Positions 26,357 through 37,164 of a stretch of DNA of 64,000 nt are shown here, in pieces. The stretch comes from Streptomyces luomodiensis (GTDB taxonomy: Bacteria > Actinomycetota > Actinomycetes > Streptomycetales > Streptomycetaceae), in the NCBI RefSeq assembly GCF_031679605.1, contig NZ_CP117522.1:3038001-3102000 (forward strand), in the 5' to 3' direction. Made by a program: the position numbers and the translations under genes. Position 1 is the first letter of the stretch. Every line of letters begins with the position of its first letter. A model generated the notes under the pieces. It saw nothing but the letters and a program-made list of their open reading frames with translations, did no database searches and was not told where the DNA came from.

Positions 26357-29068
26357 ATGACTGCCTGTGCCTTCGACACCGCCCTCACCGGGGGCGTCGG
26401 CGACCGGCCGCGAGGGGGTTTCACCATCGCCTCGGACCGCTCGTACGGCGCGCGGCTCGCGCTCAGCGCGGAAGCGGGCTGCTGGTACCCGGAGCGCTGG
26501 ACGCTGGACGGCCCGGAGCCCTACGCCGTGCCGTTGCCCGCCGCCCAGCCCGAGGAGCCGGACAGCGAGCTGCTGCCGCTGGCCGACGGGCAGGTGCTCA
26601 TCCACCGCCGGGTGGCCGGCCACCACGCCTTCTCGCTGCTCTACCCGGCCGGCCCCGGCACCGGCGAACGCCCGCTCGGTGTCATCGACCGCGCCGAGGT
26701 CTCGCTGCTGCCGCCCGCGCCCGGCGGTCTGTGCGCCTTCGCGCTCGGGCGCGGACAGCGGTCCACCTCCGTCTGGCTGGTGTTCGGCGGCGGCGTCCTC
26801 GCCCCCCTGCACCTGGCCGAGGTACCGGGCCGCTGCACCGGCGGCAGCTGGCTGGACCGCACCGGCCGGCTGCTGGCGCTCGACCGCGAACTCGACGGCC
26901 GGACGAAAACGGTGGTGGTCGATCTGCGGCGCGGCGGTGAGACCAGCCCGCTGCTGCAGATCACCGAGCGCAGCGACGACCGGCTGCTGCTCGCCGACCC
27001 CGACAGCGGTCTGCTGCTCGTACGGTCCGACGCGCCCGGGGACGAGCGGCTGGGGTGGGGCGTGCTGGGCAGCACGCTGCCGGTGAGGTTCCCGGACTGT
27101 CTGCGGCCCGCGGGACCGTCGGAGGCCACGCCGTTCGCGGTGCAGCCGGGGCAGGTGCTGACGCCGGAGGCGTGCGCCGTGGCCTTCCGCATCGACGGAC
27201 CGAACGGTTCCGGGCGGCCGTGGGTGGGCGTATGGCGACCGGCGGAGCGGCGGTTGCGCGAGTTCCCCGCACCGGAGGGCTGGCTCGCGGGCGCGGGCCT
27301 GTGGACCCGGGACGGCGAGCTGCGGCTGCCGTACGTGACTCCCCAGGTGCCCTGCGGGCTGGCGCGGGTGCGTCTGCCTGGGATGCCTGGAGTGTCTGAG
27401 GTGCCTGGGGTGCTGGGAGCACCGGGGGCGTCGAGGCTGTCGAGGGGCTCCTGGGCATCGGCGCCGGGCGGCCGGGGTGCGGCGCGGATGGCGGACGTCA
27501 CGGACACGACGGGCGTCGCGCGCGCTTCCGCAACGTCGTGGACGTCCGTCACGTCCTCGGCAGCGGAGACGCCGTCGAGGCCGGAGAGACCGTGGGCACT
27601 GGACGACGCGACGGGGGCGCGGCGGATCGCGCGGCGGGTGACACGGACGGCCGAACCGTCCGGCGCGCCCCTGCCCCCGACTCCGGCTCCGGCCCCGGCC
27701 GAGGCCGGGGCGCGGGCGGTCCAGACGCCGCGGACGGCGACCCCCGCGGCCGGGATCGCGACCAGAATCACACCGTGGACTCGGGTCGGGCCCGGCGGCC
27801 CCGGCGGCCCCGGCGGCCCCAGCGATCTCGACGGACCCGGCAGTCTCGGCGGGCCCGGCAGATCCGACAGTCTCAGCGGACCCGACGGACCCAGCAGCCT
27901 CGGCGGGCCCGGCAAACCCGGCAGCCTCAGCAGATCCGGCGGCCTCAGTGGACCCGGCGACCCTAATAGCCTCGACGGACCCAGCGGACCCGACAGCCTC
28001 GACGGGCCCCGCAGGCCCGGCAGCCTCGGCAGTCTCAACGGGCCCGACGGTCCCAGCAGTCTCCCCGGGCCCGGCGGTCTCGGCGGGCCCGGCGGTCTCG
28101 GCGGGCCCGGCGGTCTCGGCGGGCCCGGCGGTCTCGGCGGGCCCGGCGGTCTCGGCGGGCCCGGCGGTCTCGGCGGGCCCGGCAGACCCCACAGCGCCAG
28201 TGATCCCGGCGGCCCCGGCGGCCCCGGCGGCCTCGATAGACCCAATGGACACAGCGGACCCGACAGTCTCAGCAGTCTCGGCGGACCCGACGAACCCAGC
28301 AGCCTCGATAGACCCAGCGGACACAGCGGACCCCGCGATCTCGGCAGGCCCAACGGCCCCAGCAGTCTCAGCGGGCCCGGCGGCCCTGGCAGCCTCTACA
28401 GACCCAGCGGACCCGGCAGACCCGATGGCGCCAGTCGTCTCGGCGGCCCCGGCGGCCCTAGCAAACCCGGCGATCTCAGCAGGCCCGGCAGTCTCAGCAG
28501 GCCCGGCGGTCCCAGCGAACCCGACGGCCCTAACAGCCTCGACAGACCCAGCGGACCCGGCGGTCCCAGTGGACCCGGCGGTCCCAGCGAACCCGGCGGT
28601 CTCAGCAGGCCCGCCAGTCTCAGCAGTCTCGGCGGACCCGGCAGGCCCGACGCACCCGGCGGTCTCAGCGAGCCCGGCAGGTCCAACGGCCCCAGCAGCC
28701 TCGACGGGTCCCGCGATCTCGGGAGACCCAGCGGCCCCAGCGATCTCGGCGGGCCCGGCTCCGTGCGGTCGCCTGGGCTTGCGCCGCCGCGGGTGCCGGA
28801 GCCGACGCCGGGCCGGGCGCGGGTGCCGGAGGCCGAGGCCGGATCGGGCGTCGAGCCCTGGGGCGGGACCGGGTCATGGGCCGGGGTCGAGCAGGAGATG
28901 GGACCCGATCCGTACCCTGAGCCGGACCTCGGTCCAGGCCCTGATCCAGGCCCTCCCGACCCCGACGCGGGCCCCGCCCTGCGGCCCGTACCGCTCCAGC
29001 AGGCCCCGCTCGCGCGGCCCCCGCTGGCCCGCCCACCCCGCTGGGTCCGGGATCACCGCCCTGGTTAG
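26357..29068 (+). CDS. Hypothetical protein: N-terminal beta-rich domain plus giant GPX/SLX repeat
   Basis: The 903-residue product begins with a domain of about 350 residues, rich in short beta segments and reminiscent of a beta-propeller (repeated LLxLDRELDG / LLLVRSD-type strands). From about residue 478 to 800 the sequence is built of 3-residue modules GPX, GGL, SLX and SLS, including a 6-residue GGPGGL block repeated about six times. The C-terminus ([17 protein letters not shown]) is basic and Pro-rich. I recognise no catalytic motif and assign no function. ATG at 26357 has GGAGGTG. The middle looks like a recent minisatellite expansion inserted in an otherwise ordinary gene, and the DNA there is open in several frames. 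Confidence 0.72.
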   Translation: MTACAFDTALTGGVGDRPRGGFTIASDRSYGARLALSAEAGCWYPERWTLDGPEPYAVPLPAAQPEEPDSELLPLADGQVLIHRRVAGHHAFSLLYPAGPGTGERPLGVIDRAEVSLLPPAPGGLCAFALGRGQRSTSVWLVFGGGVLAPLHLAEVPGRCTGGSWLDRTGRLLALDRELDGRTKTVVVDLRRGGETSPLLQITERSDDRLLLADPDSGLLLVRSDAPGDERLGWGVLGSTLPVRFPDCLRPAGPSEATPFAVQPGQVLTPEACAVAFRIDGPNGSGRPWVGVWRPAERRLREFPAPEGWLAGAGLWTRDGELRLPYVTPQVPCGLARVRLPGMPGVSEVPGVLGAPGASRLSRGSWASAPGGRGAARMADVTDTTGVARASATSWTSVTSSAAETPSRPERPWALDDATGARRIARRVTRTAEPSGAPLPPTPAPAPAEAGARAVQTPRTATPAAGIATRITPWTRVGPGGPGGPGGPSDLDGPGSLGGPGRSDSLSGPDGPSSLGGPGKPGSLSRSGGLSGPGDPNSLDGPSGPDSLDGPRRPGSLGSLNGPDGPSSLPGPGGLGGPGGLGGPGGLGGPGGLGGPGGLGGPGGLGGPGRPHSASDPGGPGGPGGLDRPNGHSGPDSLSSLGGPDEPSSLDRPSGHSGPRDLGRPNGPSSLSGPGGPGSLYRPSGPGRPDGASRLGGPGGPSKPGDLSRPGSLSRPGGPSEPDGPNSLDRPSGPGGPSGPGGPSEPGGLSRPASLSSLGGPGRPDAPGGLSEPGRSNGPSSLDGSRDLGRPSGPSDLGGPGSVRSPGLAPPRVPEPTPGRARVPEAEAGSGVEPWGGTGSWAGVEQEMGPDPYPEPDLGPGPDPGPPDPDAGPALRPVPLQQAPLARPPLARPPRWVRDHRPG
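27790..28760 (+). repeat. Minisatellite of 9-bp modules with an 18-bp core array
   Basis: About 970 bp consist of modules GGCGGNCCC and AGCNNTCTC. From about 28065 to 28180 an exact 18-bp unit (CTCGGCGGGCCCGGCGGT) recurs six to seven times. The array lies in frame inside the gene at 26357 and encodes the GGPGGL block. Confidence 0.92.
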
Positions 29069-29203
29069 ACTCGGCCGGGGCTGCGCGTCCCTGTGCTCTG
29101 TCGTGCGCGGGACGCCCCAGGTGATGCGCGTGGAAGCTCGTGTTCCATCGTGACCAGCCCTTTTGCACCGTACAAAGAGATCTGACGGGGTGACGTACCC
29201 ACC

Positions 29204-29365
29204 ATGTCCGAAACCCACATCGACACGACCCAGGCGCGCCCGCAGGACGCCGCCGCGGCCCAGGCCGATGGCGGTCAGGGCAAGCACCGGGGGCAGGCCG
29301 CGTCGGAGGAGACCCAGGCACCGGCCCACGGCCGCCACCGCCGCCCGAGCGAAACCCGCTCCTGA
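29204..29365 (+). CDS. Small Streptomyces-type hypothetical protein (53 residues)
   Basis: The frame MSETHIDTTQARPQ to HRRPSETRS is hydrophilic, with GKHRG and HGRHRRP segments that I recall from small conserved Streptomyces proteins of unknown role. GGGGTG lies 14 nt before the ATG. It ends 57 bp before a strong hairpin. There are no known domains; conservation is the main support and is from memory. Confidence 0.5.
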   Translation: MSETHIDTTQARPQDAAAAQADGGQGKHRGQAASEETQAPAHGRHRRPSETRS

Positions 29366-29422
29366 TCCTGAAGAGCGTCGAGATCGTCGACATTGTCCTC
29401 TAGGGGTCCGAGGGCCCTCCTC

Positions 29423-29473
29423 GATCGGCGGGCGGGCCGGATTCCCCGTGGGGTTCCGGCCCGCCCGCCGATC
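29423..29473. terminator. Strong bidirectional terminator hairpin
   Basis: Arms at 29423-29441 and 29455-29473 are 19-bp perfect complements with a 13-nt loop. The hairpin lies between the small plus-strand gene and the minus-strand SDR gene, 14 bp past the latter's stop, so it can serve both. Confidence 0.9.
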
Positions 29474-29486
29474 GTGGTCACCCCAG

Positions 29487-30503
29487 TCACCCCCGTTTGA
29501 GACCCAGCACCTCCACCGCCGCGAAGCCCTCCCCGCTCCGCTCCGCGAAGTACGGCGTCAGCACCGCGTCCAGTTCCTCGAAGCCGAAGGCGTCCCCCTT
29601 CGCGTCCAGCTTCGCCGCCACCTTCGGCCGCTCCAGGATCGCCACCATGCCGCCGTGCACCACGAACACCTGGCCGTTCACCTTCGCCGCGCCCGGTGAG
29701 GCGAGATAGCCGACGAGCGGGGCCACGTGTTCGGGGGCGAGGACGTCGAGGCGGCCGTCCTCCGGGAGCTCAAGGTCCGCGAAGACCTCCTCGGTCATCC
29801 TCGTGCGGGCACGCGGGCAGATGGTGTTGGCCGTCACCCCGTATTTGGCGAGCGCCGCCGCCGTGGAGGTGGTCAGCCCGACGATGCCGCCCTTGGCCGC
29901 CGCGTAGTTCGGCTGGCCCGGCGAACCGGCGAGGAACGCCTCGGAGGAGGTGTTGATGATCCGGCCGTGGACCGGGCCGCCCCGCGCCGCCTTCGACCGC
30001 TCGCGCCAGTGTGCGGCGGCGAAGCGGATGGTGTTGAAGTGGCCCTTGAGGTGGACGCGGATCACCGAGTCCCACTCGTCCTCGGTCATCGAGAAAACCA
30101 TCCGGTCCCGCCGGATGCCCGCGTTGTTGACCAGGATGTCCAGCGTGCCGTAGGTGTCGATCGCGAGCTGGACCAGCTCGCCCGCCTGCGTGAAGTCGGC
30201 CACATCGCCCACGTGGGCGGTGGCCCGGCCGCCGGCCGCGCGGATCTCCTCGGCGACCTCCTCGGCGGGTCCGGCCGATGCCTCGCCCGTGCCGTCGCGT
30301 CCGCCCTGTCCGTAGTCGTTGACGACAACACTGGCGCCCAGGCGTGCCAGTTGCAGGGCCTCGGCGCGGCCGAGCCCGCGTCCGGCGCCGGTGACGATGG
30401 CGGTCTTCCCGGCCAAGGGGCCCGTCTTCCCGGCCGGCGGGTCCGTCTGCCCCGCCAGCGGACCGGTCTTCCCCACTGGCGGGCCCGTCAGATCTCGATG
30501 CAT
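29487..30503 (-). CDS. SDR, Hsd4A-like 3-hydroxyacyl-CoA (steroid side-chain) dehydrogenase
   Basis: The 338-residue protein has TGAGRGLGRAEAL for NAD binding, VNNAGIRRDRMVF, and catalytic Ser plus NYAAAK. Long stretches (DEWDSVIRVHLKGHF, RIINTSSEA, ANTICPRARTRMT, LAPEHVAPLVGYLASP) match the mycobacterial Hsd4A pattern as I remember it, the enzyme that oxidises 22-hydroxy steroid CoA esters. Residues 9-33 before the fold repeat GKTGPLA/GQTDPPA, copies of the natural LAGKTAIV start, so the N-terminus seems expanded. ATG at 30503 overlaps the preceding alcohol dehydrogenase end by 16 bp. It is the last gene of the MaoC-ADH-SDR operon. Confidence 0.9.
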   Translation of the reverse strand: MHRDLTGPPVGKTGPLAGQTDPPAGKTGPLAGKTAIVTGAGRGLGRAEALQLARLGASVVVNDYGQGGRDGTGEASAGPAEEVAEEIRAAGGRATAHVGDVADFTQAGELVQLAIDTYGTLDILVNNAGIRRDRMVFSMTEDEWDSVIRVHLKGHFNTIRFAAAHWRERSKAARGGPVHGRIINTSSEAFLAGSPGQPNYAAAKGGIVGLTTSTAAALAKYGVTANTICPRARTRMTEEVFADLELPEDGRLDVLAPEHVAPLVGYLASPGAAKVNGQVFVVHGGMVAILERPKVAAKLDAKGDAFGFEELDAVLTPYFAERSGEGFAAVEVLGLKRG

Positions 30504-31573
30504 GTGCGCAGCGCCTCCCCGGTCCGCATCTGGCCGATCGCGTCGTTGATCTCGCCGAGCCGCACCCGGTGGGTGATCAGTCCTTCGAGGTCGATCCGGC
30601 CCGCGCGCCACAGGTCGATGGTCCGCCGGTAGGCGCGGAGCACATCGCCGCCGCCGTACAGCGAGGGCAGGATCCGCTTCTCGTCGAAGAACAGCTCGAA
30701 CATGTTGAACTGCACGAAGTCGTCCGTCGCCCCGGCCCCGACCACGCACATCGTGCCGCCGCGCCGGGTGGTCTCGTAGGCCCGGCGGGCGGTGTCGGAG
30801 CGGCCCACGACCTCGAAGACGTAGTCGAAGCCCTCGCCCGCCGTGACGGTGTTCCGGGCGGCGTCGAGACCGTCCGGGGCCACCGCCTCGGTGGCCCCGA
30901 ACCGCAGCGCGGCCTCGCGCCGCGACTCCACGGGGTCGACGGCGACGATCTGCGCGGCGCCCGACGCCCTGGCCCCCTGGATGACGCTGATGCCCACCCC
31001 GCCGCAGCCGATGACCGCGACCGACGAACCGGCCGCCACCCGGGCGGTGTTGAAGACGGCCCCGAGCCCGGTGGTCACCCCGCAGCCGATGAGGGCCGCG
31101 ATGTCGTACGGGACGTCGTCGGGGATCGGTACGGCACAGGGCGCGGGGAGGACGATCTCCTCGGCGAAGGTGCCGGTCCCGGACATGCCGAACAGCTCCT
31201 CCGGACTGCCGCCGGGGCGCCGGAAGTTGGGCGTTCCGGCGCTCATGAACCCGGACAGGCACAGCTCGGTCTGGCCACGCCGACAGGACGGACAGCCGCC
31301 GCACGCGGGCAGCCAGCACACCAGCACCCGGTCGCCGGCGCTCAGCCCGGTCACCCCGTCGCCCACCTCGACGATCTCGCCCGCGCCCTCGTGGCCGGGG
31401 ACGAAGGGGGCGGGCTGCGGCAGCACCCCGGCCATCGCGGAGAGGTCGGAATGGCACAGTCCGGTGGCCCTCACCCGCAGCCGGACCTTGCCGGGGCCGA
31501 AGCCCAGCGCCTCGACGTCGTCGAGGACCTCCAGCTTGTCCTGTCCCGTCTCATGCAGTACGGCAGCGCGCAC
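30488..31573 (-). CDS. Zn-dependent alcohol dehydrogenase (MDR superfamily)
   Basis: The 361-residue protein has CHSDL and GHEGAGEI for catalytic Zn, CGGCPSCRRGQTELC for structural Zn, and VIGCGGVGISVIQGA for NAD. It resembles class III-like and AdhD-type actinobacterial enzymes. Given its operon partners (MaoC hydratase and Hsd4A-like SDR) and the CYP125-like P450 in this window, one role could be oxidation of a 26-hydroxy steroid or another side-chain alcohol; this is inference. GTG at 31573 follows AAGGAGG. Confidence 0.92.
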   Translation of the reverse strand: MRAAVLHETGQDKLEVLDDVEALGFGPGKVRLRVRATGLCHSDLSAMAGVLPQPAPFVPGHEGAGEIVEVGDGVTGLSAGDRVLVCWLPACGGCPSCRRGQTELCLSGFMSAGTPNFRRPGGSPEELFGMSGTGTFAEEIVLPAPCAVPIPDDVPYDIAALIGCGVTTGLGAVFNTARVAAGSSVAVIGCGGVGISVIQGARASGAAQIVAVDPVESRREAALRFGATEAVAPDGLDAARNTVTAGEGFDYVFEVVGRSDTARRAYETTRRGGTMCVVGAGATDDFVQFNMFELFFDEKRILPSLYGGGDVLRAYRRTIDLWRAGRIDLEGLITHRVRLGEINDAIGQMRTGEALRTCIEI

Positions 31574-31658
31574 GACGCCTCCTTGGGGATCGGGTCCTCG
31601 GGATCGGGTCGTTGGGAATCAAGCCGGCCCAGGACGGATCGGGCCGGATCAGATGGGA

Positions 31659-32516
31659 TCAGGTGTGCTCGACGATGGTGTCGGTGAGGACCGGCGCGTC
31701 GTCCCGCTCGACGGCGGTCGCCGTCACATGGACCCGCTCCGGGTCCTGCCACATCCGGACGCGCAGGGTCTCGCCGGGATACGCCACCCCGGCGAAGCGG
31801 GTGGTGTACGAGCGCACCCTGGTGACGTCCCCGTCCAGCGCCGTGTCCACGACCGCCTTGAGCACGATCCCGTACGAGCACAGTCCGTGCAGGATGGGCT
31901 TGTCGAACCCCGCGGCCTTGGCGAACTCGGGATCGGCGTGGAGCGGGTTCCAGTCTCCGGAGAGCCGGTAGAGCAGCGCCTGGTCCTCGCGGATGGTCCG
32001 CTCCACGGTGCGGTCCGGTGCCCGGTCCGGCGGCGGCCCCACCCGGCCGGAGGGGCCGCGCTCACCGCCGAAGCCGCCCTCGCCGCGGACGAAGATCCGG
32101 GTGTCGCTGGTCCACAGCGGGCCGTCCGCGTCGGCGACGTCGGTACGCAGCACGATGACCGCCGCCTTGCCCTTGTCGTAGACCGCGGCGACCTTCGAGG
32201 TCTGGGTGGCGTCCCCGCTCACCGGGATCGGCCGGTGCAGTTCCACGGTCTGACCGCCGTGCAGTACGGCGGCGAGGTCCACATCGACCCCGGGTGCGCT
32301 CAGGCCCCCCGCGAGCGCCATACCGCCGCCCGCGACGGTGGCGAAGCTGGGGAGGACGTGGAGCCTGCTCTCCAGGGTGTAGCGGAGCTCCTCGGGGTCG
32401 GTGGCGGGGACACCGGCGCCGATGCCCAGGTGATAGAGCTGGATGTCCTTGTGTCCCCAGGAGAGACCGGTGCTCCGGGGTTCGGCCGAGACGGCCTTGG
32501 CTGCATCGATGGGCAT
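31659..32516 (-). CDS. MaoC-like enoyl-CoA hydratase (Hsd4B-like, steroid side chain)
   Basis: The 285-residue protein is a double hot-dog hydratase: the C-terminal half has the hydratase-2 motif GDWNPLHADPEFAKAAGF, with catalytic Asp and His, and PILHGLCSYG; the N-terminal half has DVQ/IQLYHLGIGAG, YTLESRLHVLPSFATV. Line by line this follows mycobacterial HsdB/Rv3538, needed for cholesterol side-chain beta-oxidation, including ARGEGGFGGERGPSG-like text. It hydrates the enoyl-CoA that Hsd4A-like SDR then oxidises. It is first in its operon, 155 bp from a perfect KstR-type operator. Confidence 0.9.
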   Translation of the reverse strand: MPIDAAKAVSAEPRSTGLSWGHKDIQLYHLGIGAGVPATDPEELRYTLESRLHVLPSFATVAGGGMALAGGLSAPGVDVDLAAVLHGGQTVELHRPIPVSGDATQTSKVAAVYDKGKAAVIVLRTDVADADGPLWTSDTRIFVRGEGGFGGERGPSGRVGPPPDRAPDRTVERTIREDQALLYRLSGDWNPLHADPEFAKAAGFDKPILHGLCSYGIVLKAVVDTALDGDVTRVRSYTTRFAGVAYPGETLRVRMWQDPERVHVTATAVERDDAPVLTDTIVEHT

Positions 32517-32670
32517 AGGGGGACAGCACTCCTTGGTCCGCTCGCTCGGCCACGGTCCGAAGACCCCGGCCCGCCCGTCCGCACCGTCGGCCGCGCCGGG
32601 GTCGTCGCTGGTCGGCCGGGTCGCGTCACCGACGCGGGTATACCGACGTGGGCATCCCGACATGCGCATG

Positions 32671-32684
32671 TAGAACGCGTTCTA
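32671..32684. promoter_or_regulatory. KstR-type operator (perfect 14-bp palindrome)
   Basis: TAGAACGCGTTCTA fits the KstR consensus TNNAACNNGTTNNA with full dyad symmetry. It lies in the 320-bp gap between the MaoC operon (minus) and the histidine kinase (plus); no gene is in that gap. Related sites occur at 44054, 44309, 60498 and 60631. Confidence 0.75.
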
Positions 32685-32836
32685 GCCGATGGCCCCTGTA
32701 TAGCCCAATCGCCCCGAAGGGGGAAGGGCGCTGACGACCCATCAGACGATATGGCCGGCCCCTGGGACACATGTCACGGCCATCCCCCCACATTCGCATC
32801 TGCCCAGCTCATACGGGCCTCCGTAAGGTCAGGCGC

Positions 32837-34045
32837 ATGTATGAGACCGCCGCCCGTATCGAGCGCCTCAAGCCGCCGGGTCGCCGCGCCTTCCTGCCCT
32901 GGCTCTTCATGCTCTCGGGGGACGTGCAGAGCCTCTTCAAGGGGAAGACCCCGCTGCCCTGGCTCGGCGGCGCCGGAGCCGTGGCCTTCGTGGCGCTCTA
33001 CGTCGCGACCGTCTACACCGGCCTCGACGAGCGCCGTCGCCACACCAGGATCCCGCTGCTGGCGCTCGCCGGGCTGACCGCGGTCACCTACGCGCTGGGC
33101 ATCGGTTACGCCGGGGACTGGCTGCTGTGCTTCCCGCTGCTCTCGCTGGCCTCCGGGATCGCGCTCCGGGGGCCGGGGCGGCGACTGGGGCCACTCATCC
33201 TCGTCTTCTCCGGCTCCGCCGGGGTCATCGCCGGGATCCGGGGCGGCGCCTCGGACTCGCTGACGGTCTCCTACGGAACCGTCCTGTCCGGTCTGGTGAC
33301 GGCGGCCATCCTGTCGCTCTTCGAGACCGTCGCCCAACTCCGCGCGACCCGCCAGGAGCTGGCCCGTACGGCGGTGGAGAAGGAGCGGCTGCGGTTCTCC
33401 CGCGATCTGCACGACCTGCTGGGCCACACCATGTCGGTCGTCGTGGTCAAGGCGGAGGCGGTACGCCGGCTCGCACCGAAGAACCTGGAGGCCGCGCTGG
33501 GGCAGGCCGCGGACATCGAGGCGGTCGGCCGGCAGGCGCTCACCGAGATCCGCGAGGCCGTCACCGGCTACCGCGAGGGCAGCCTGGCCACCGAGCTCGA
33601 CCGGGCCCGCTCGGCACTGGACGCCTCCGGCATCGAGGCCGTCATCCGCCGCTCCGGGCCGCCGCTGGCCCCGCAGACCGAGGCACTGCTGGGATGGGTG
33701 GTCCGCGAGGGCGTCACCAATGTGGTGCGGCACAGCGGGGCGGTCCGGTGCGAGATCGAGGTGCGCGGCGAGACGGACCGGGTGCGGCTGGAGATCACGG
33801 ACGACGGGGGCGGCGTAGGCTCCCGTGCTGCCAGTGCGGCGGACACGGCAGGCATGGCAGGCACGGCCGTGGACGGCGCGATCGGCGGTACGGGGCTCAA
33901 GGGCCTGGCCGAGCGGCTGTCCGCGGCGGGCGGCTCACTGGAGTCCGGCCCCGGCGGGCGCCGGGGCTTCCGGCTCGTGGCCGAACTGCCGGTGGACACG
34001 GAGGAGCCGATGGAGACCGAGGCCAAGGAGGCCCGGAGGGCGTGA
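32837..34045 (+). CDS. Sensor histidine kinase (NarL/DesK type)
   Basis: The 402-residue protein has about five transmembrane helices (50-190), a HisKA_3 dimerisation domain with the phospho-His in FSRDLHDLLGHTMS near 200, and a HATPase domain (REGVTNVVRHSG N-box; DDGGGVGS; GTGLKGLAERL). It pairs with the LuxR-type response regulator that overlaps its stop by 4 bp (GTGA). DesK-like proteins sense membrane state; the signal here is unknown. TAAGGT lies 7 nt before the ATG with no Shine-Dalgarno, so a leaderless mRNA is likely. Confidence 0.93.
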   Translation: MYETAARIERLKPPGRRAFLPWLFMLSGDVQSLFKGKTPLPWLGGAGAVAFVALYVATVYTGLDERRRHTRIPLLALAGLTAVTYALGIGYAGDWLLCFPLLSLASGIALRGPGRRLGPLILVFSGSAGVIAGIRGGASDSLTVSYGTVLSGLVTAAILSLFETVAQLRATRQELARTAVEKERLRFSRDLHDLLGHTMSVVVVKAEAVRRLAPKNLEAALGQAADIEAVGRQALTEIREAVTGYREGSLATELDRARSALDASGIEAVIRRSGPPLAPQTEALLGWVVREGVTNVVRHSGAVRCEIEVRGETDRVRLEITDDGGGVGSRAASAADTAGMAGTAVDGAIGGTGLKGLAERLSAAGGSLESGPGGRRGFRLVAELPVDTEEPMETEAKEARRA

Positions 34046-34824
34046 ACGACGCGAAGGGTACGACGGGCGTGGGCGACGCGGGGGCGAAGGGCTTGGGCGA
34101 CGCGGGCGCAACAGGCCACACCGGCGCTACGGGCCACACCGGCGCAACAGGCCACGCCGGCGGCACGGACAGCGCAGGCGGCACGGACGGCACGGGCAGT
34201 ACCGCCGGCGCTGGCGGCGTGATCAGGATTATGCTCGCCGAGGACCAGGGGATGATGCGGGGCGCGCTCGCCCTGCTGCTCGGGCTCGAGGAGGACTTCG
34301 AGATCGTCGCGCAGCTCGGGAACGGCGACGAGATCGTGCCCCAGGCCCTGGAGACCCGACCCGATGTAGCGCTGCTCGACATTGAACTTCCCGGCCGCAG
34401 CGGTCTGGACGCCGCCGCCGCGCTGCGCGAGGCGCTGCCGGGGTGCCAGGTTCTGATCCTGACCACTTTCGGCCGCCCCGGCTATCTGCGCCGGGCGATG
34501 GAGGCGGGTGCGGCCGGGTTCCTGGTCAAGGACGGCCCGGTCGAGGAGCTGGCCGTCGCGATCCGCCGGGTCCTGGCCGGTGAGCGCGTCATCGATCCGG
34601 GCCTGGCCGCCGCGGCCCTCAGCGCGGGCCCCAACCCGCTGACCCAGCGCGAGCGCGATGTGCTTTCGGCGGCGGTGGACGGGGCGACGGTCGCGGACAT
34701 CGCGACCAGGGTGCACCTGTCCCCCGCCACTGTGCGCAACTATCTCTCCTCGGCCATCGGCAAGACCCAGACCCGCAACCGCATGGAGGCCGTTCGCGCC
34801 GCCCGCCAGAACGGCTGGCTCTGA
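34042..34824 (+). CDS. LuxR/NarL-family response regulator with repetitive N-terminal extension
   Basis: Residues 60-175 form a receiver (IMLAEDQGMM acidic pair, ALLDIELPG phospho-Asp, LTTFG, LVKDG Lys) and 190-255 a LuxR HTH (LTQRERDVLSAAVDGATVADIATRVHLSPATVRNYLSSAIGKTQTRNR). The first 59 residues are Gly/Thr/Ala/Asp repeats, with GATGHT repeated three times from an 18-bp unit. The natural start would be the GTG at 34219 (VIRIMLAEDQG), but it lacks a ribosome site, whereas GTG at 34042 is coupled to the kinase stop. I annotate the long form, 260 residues. Confidence 0.9.
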   Translation: MNDAKGTTGVGDAGAKGLGDAGATGHTGATGHTGATGHAGGTDSAGGTDGTGSTAGAGGVIRIMLAEDQGMMRGALALLLGLEEDFEIVAQLGNGDEIVPQALETRPDVALLDIELPGRSGLDAAAALREALPGCQVLILTTFGRPGYLRRAMEAGAAGFLVKDGPVEELAVAIRRVLAGERVIDPGLAAAALSAGPNPLTQRERDVLSAAVDGATVADIATRVHLSPATVRNYLSSAIGKTQTRNRMEAVRAARQNGWL

Positions 34825-34863
34825 CCCCCGCCGCGATTCCTACTCGTTTGATAATCTCGCCCC

Positions 34864-35129
34864 ATGAGTGAGATGCCGTACAGCGTCGGGGAGGGCCCGG
34901 CCACCAGAGTGAGCCTCTCCCTCCCGGAGGGGACGGCCGAGGCGATTCGCCGACGGGTCGGCAAGCGAGAGTTCTCCGCGTTCATCACCGCGGCTGTGGA
35001 GCGGGAGTTGCGCGGCCAGATCCTCGACGAGTACCTGGCCGACTACGAGTGTCGTAAGGGGCCGGTTTCCGACCACGAGCAGGAACGGGCACGGCGGGTC
35101 TTCGACGAGGTATTCGCCGAGGAGGGGCA

Positions 35130-35148
<19 letters not shown>
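34864..35148 (+). CDS. Antitoxin of a VapBC-like module
   Basis: The 94-residue protein has a ribbon-helix-helix-like N-terminus (VSLSLPEGTAEAIRRRVGKREFSAFITAAVERELRG) for DNA binding and an acidic, helical C-terminus that would cover the toxin. The toxin gene overlaps it by 19 bp. TAATCT 6 nt before the ATG and no Shine-Dalgarno suggest a leaderless transcript, which the antitoxin would repress. Confidence 0.85.
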
Positions 35149-36550
<1,402 letters not shown>

Positions 36551-36908
36551 CACCCGGCCCGTCCCCTTCCGCGCGCACTCCGAACCGAATGCGCCCCGCC
36601 CGGAGTACGCCCTCGGCCCGAGCGCGCGGCCGGGGGCACACGGCCGGGGGCCCGGCACCCCCATCAGCCGCTGCCGGACAACGCCCCCCACCGGCCCCGC
36701 ACCGGAAGCCCCCCGGTGGCACACCACGACGAACGCCCCCACGGCCGGGTCCGACCGGAAAACCCGGCAGCCACCAGAGGCCAGGGCGATGTACGGCACC
36801 CCAGTGCGAGTACGCCCCCGCCCGAGCGCACGGCTGGAGGCGCCCAGCCGACCCATCGGCGACTGACGGACGTCGCCTCCGCCGGGGCCGGGGCAGCGGC
36901 CCTTCGGC

Positions 36909-37075
36909 CGGACCCGGCCACCACCGAGGTCGGGGCGGAGAGTCCCCAACCGGACTCCGGCCACCACCGGAAACCGAGGCAGCGAGCCCCCAACCGAACC
37001 CAGCCGCCACCGAAACCGAGGCAACGGGCCCCCGGCCGGACCCGGCCACCGCCGGGGCCAGGGCGGCGGCGGGTG
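36909..37075 (+). repeat. Degenerate 41-44-bp tandem repeat, 4 copies
   Basis: Units starting CGGACCCGGCCACCACCG begin at 36909, 36951, 36995 and 37036. They fill the region upstream of the amidase gene. No start or ribosome site nearby supports a coding function. Confidence 0.7.
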
Positions 37076-37164
37076 GTGGCGGGCGTTTGGGGCCACGGCG
37101 CGGTGGGCGGCGTCGCCGGTGCCGGCTTCTGGGGGGTGGCGGGGGCCCGGTTAGCATCGCCCGC

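Noticed and set aside
26333..28353. Overlapping minus-strand and other-frame open frames in the repeat of the gene at 26357
   Set aside because: The repeat is open in several frames because of its unit length. The N-terminal domain, the ribosome site at 26342 and the tail support only the plus frame of 26357.
34219..34824. Short form of the response regulator starting at GTG 34219
   Set aside because: It fits the domain, but has no Shine-Dalgarno; the coupled GTG at 34042 is better placed. It remains possible.
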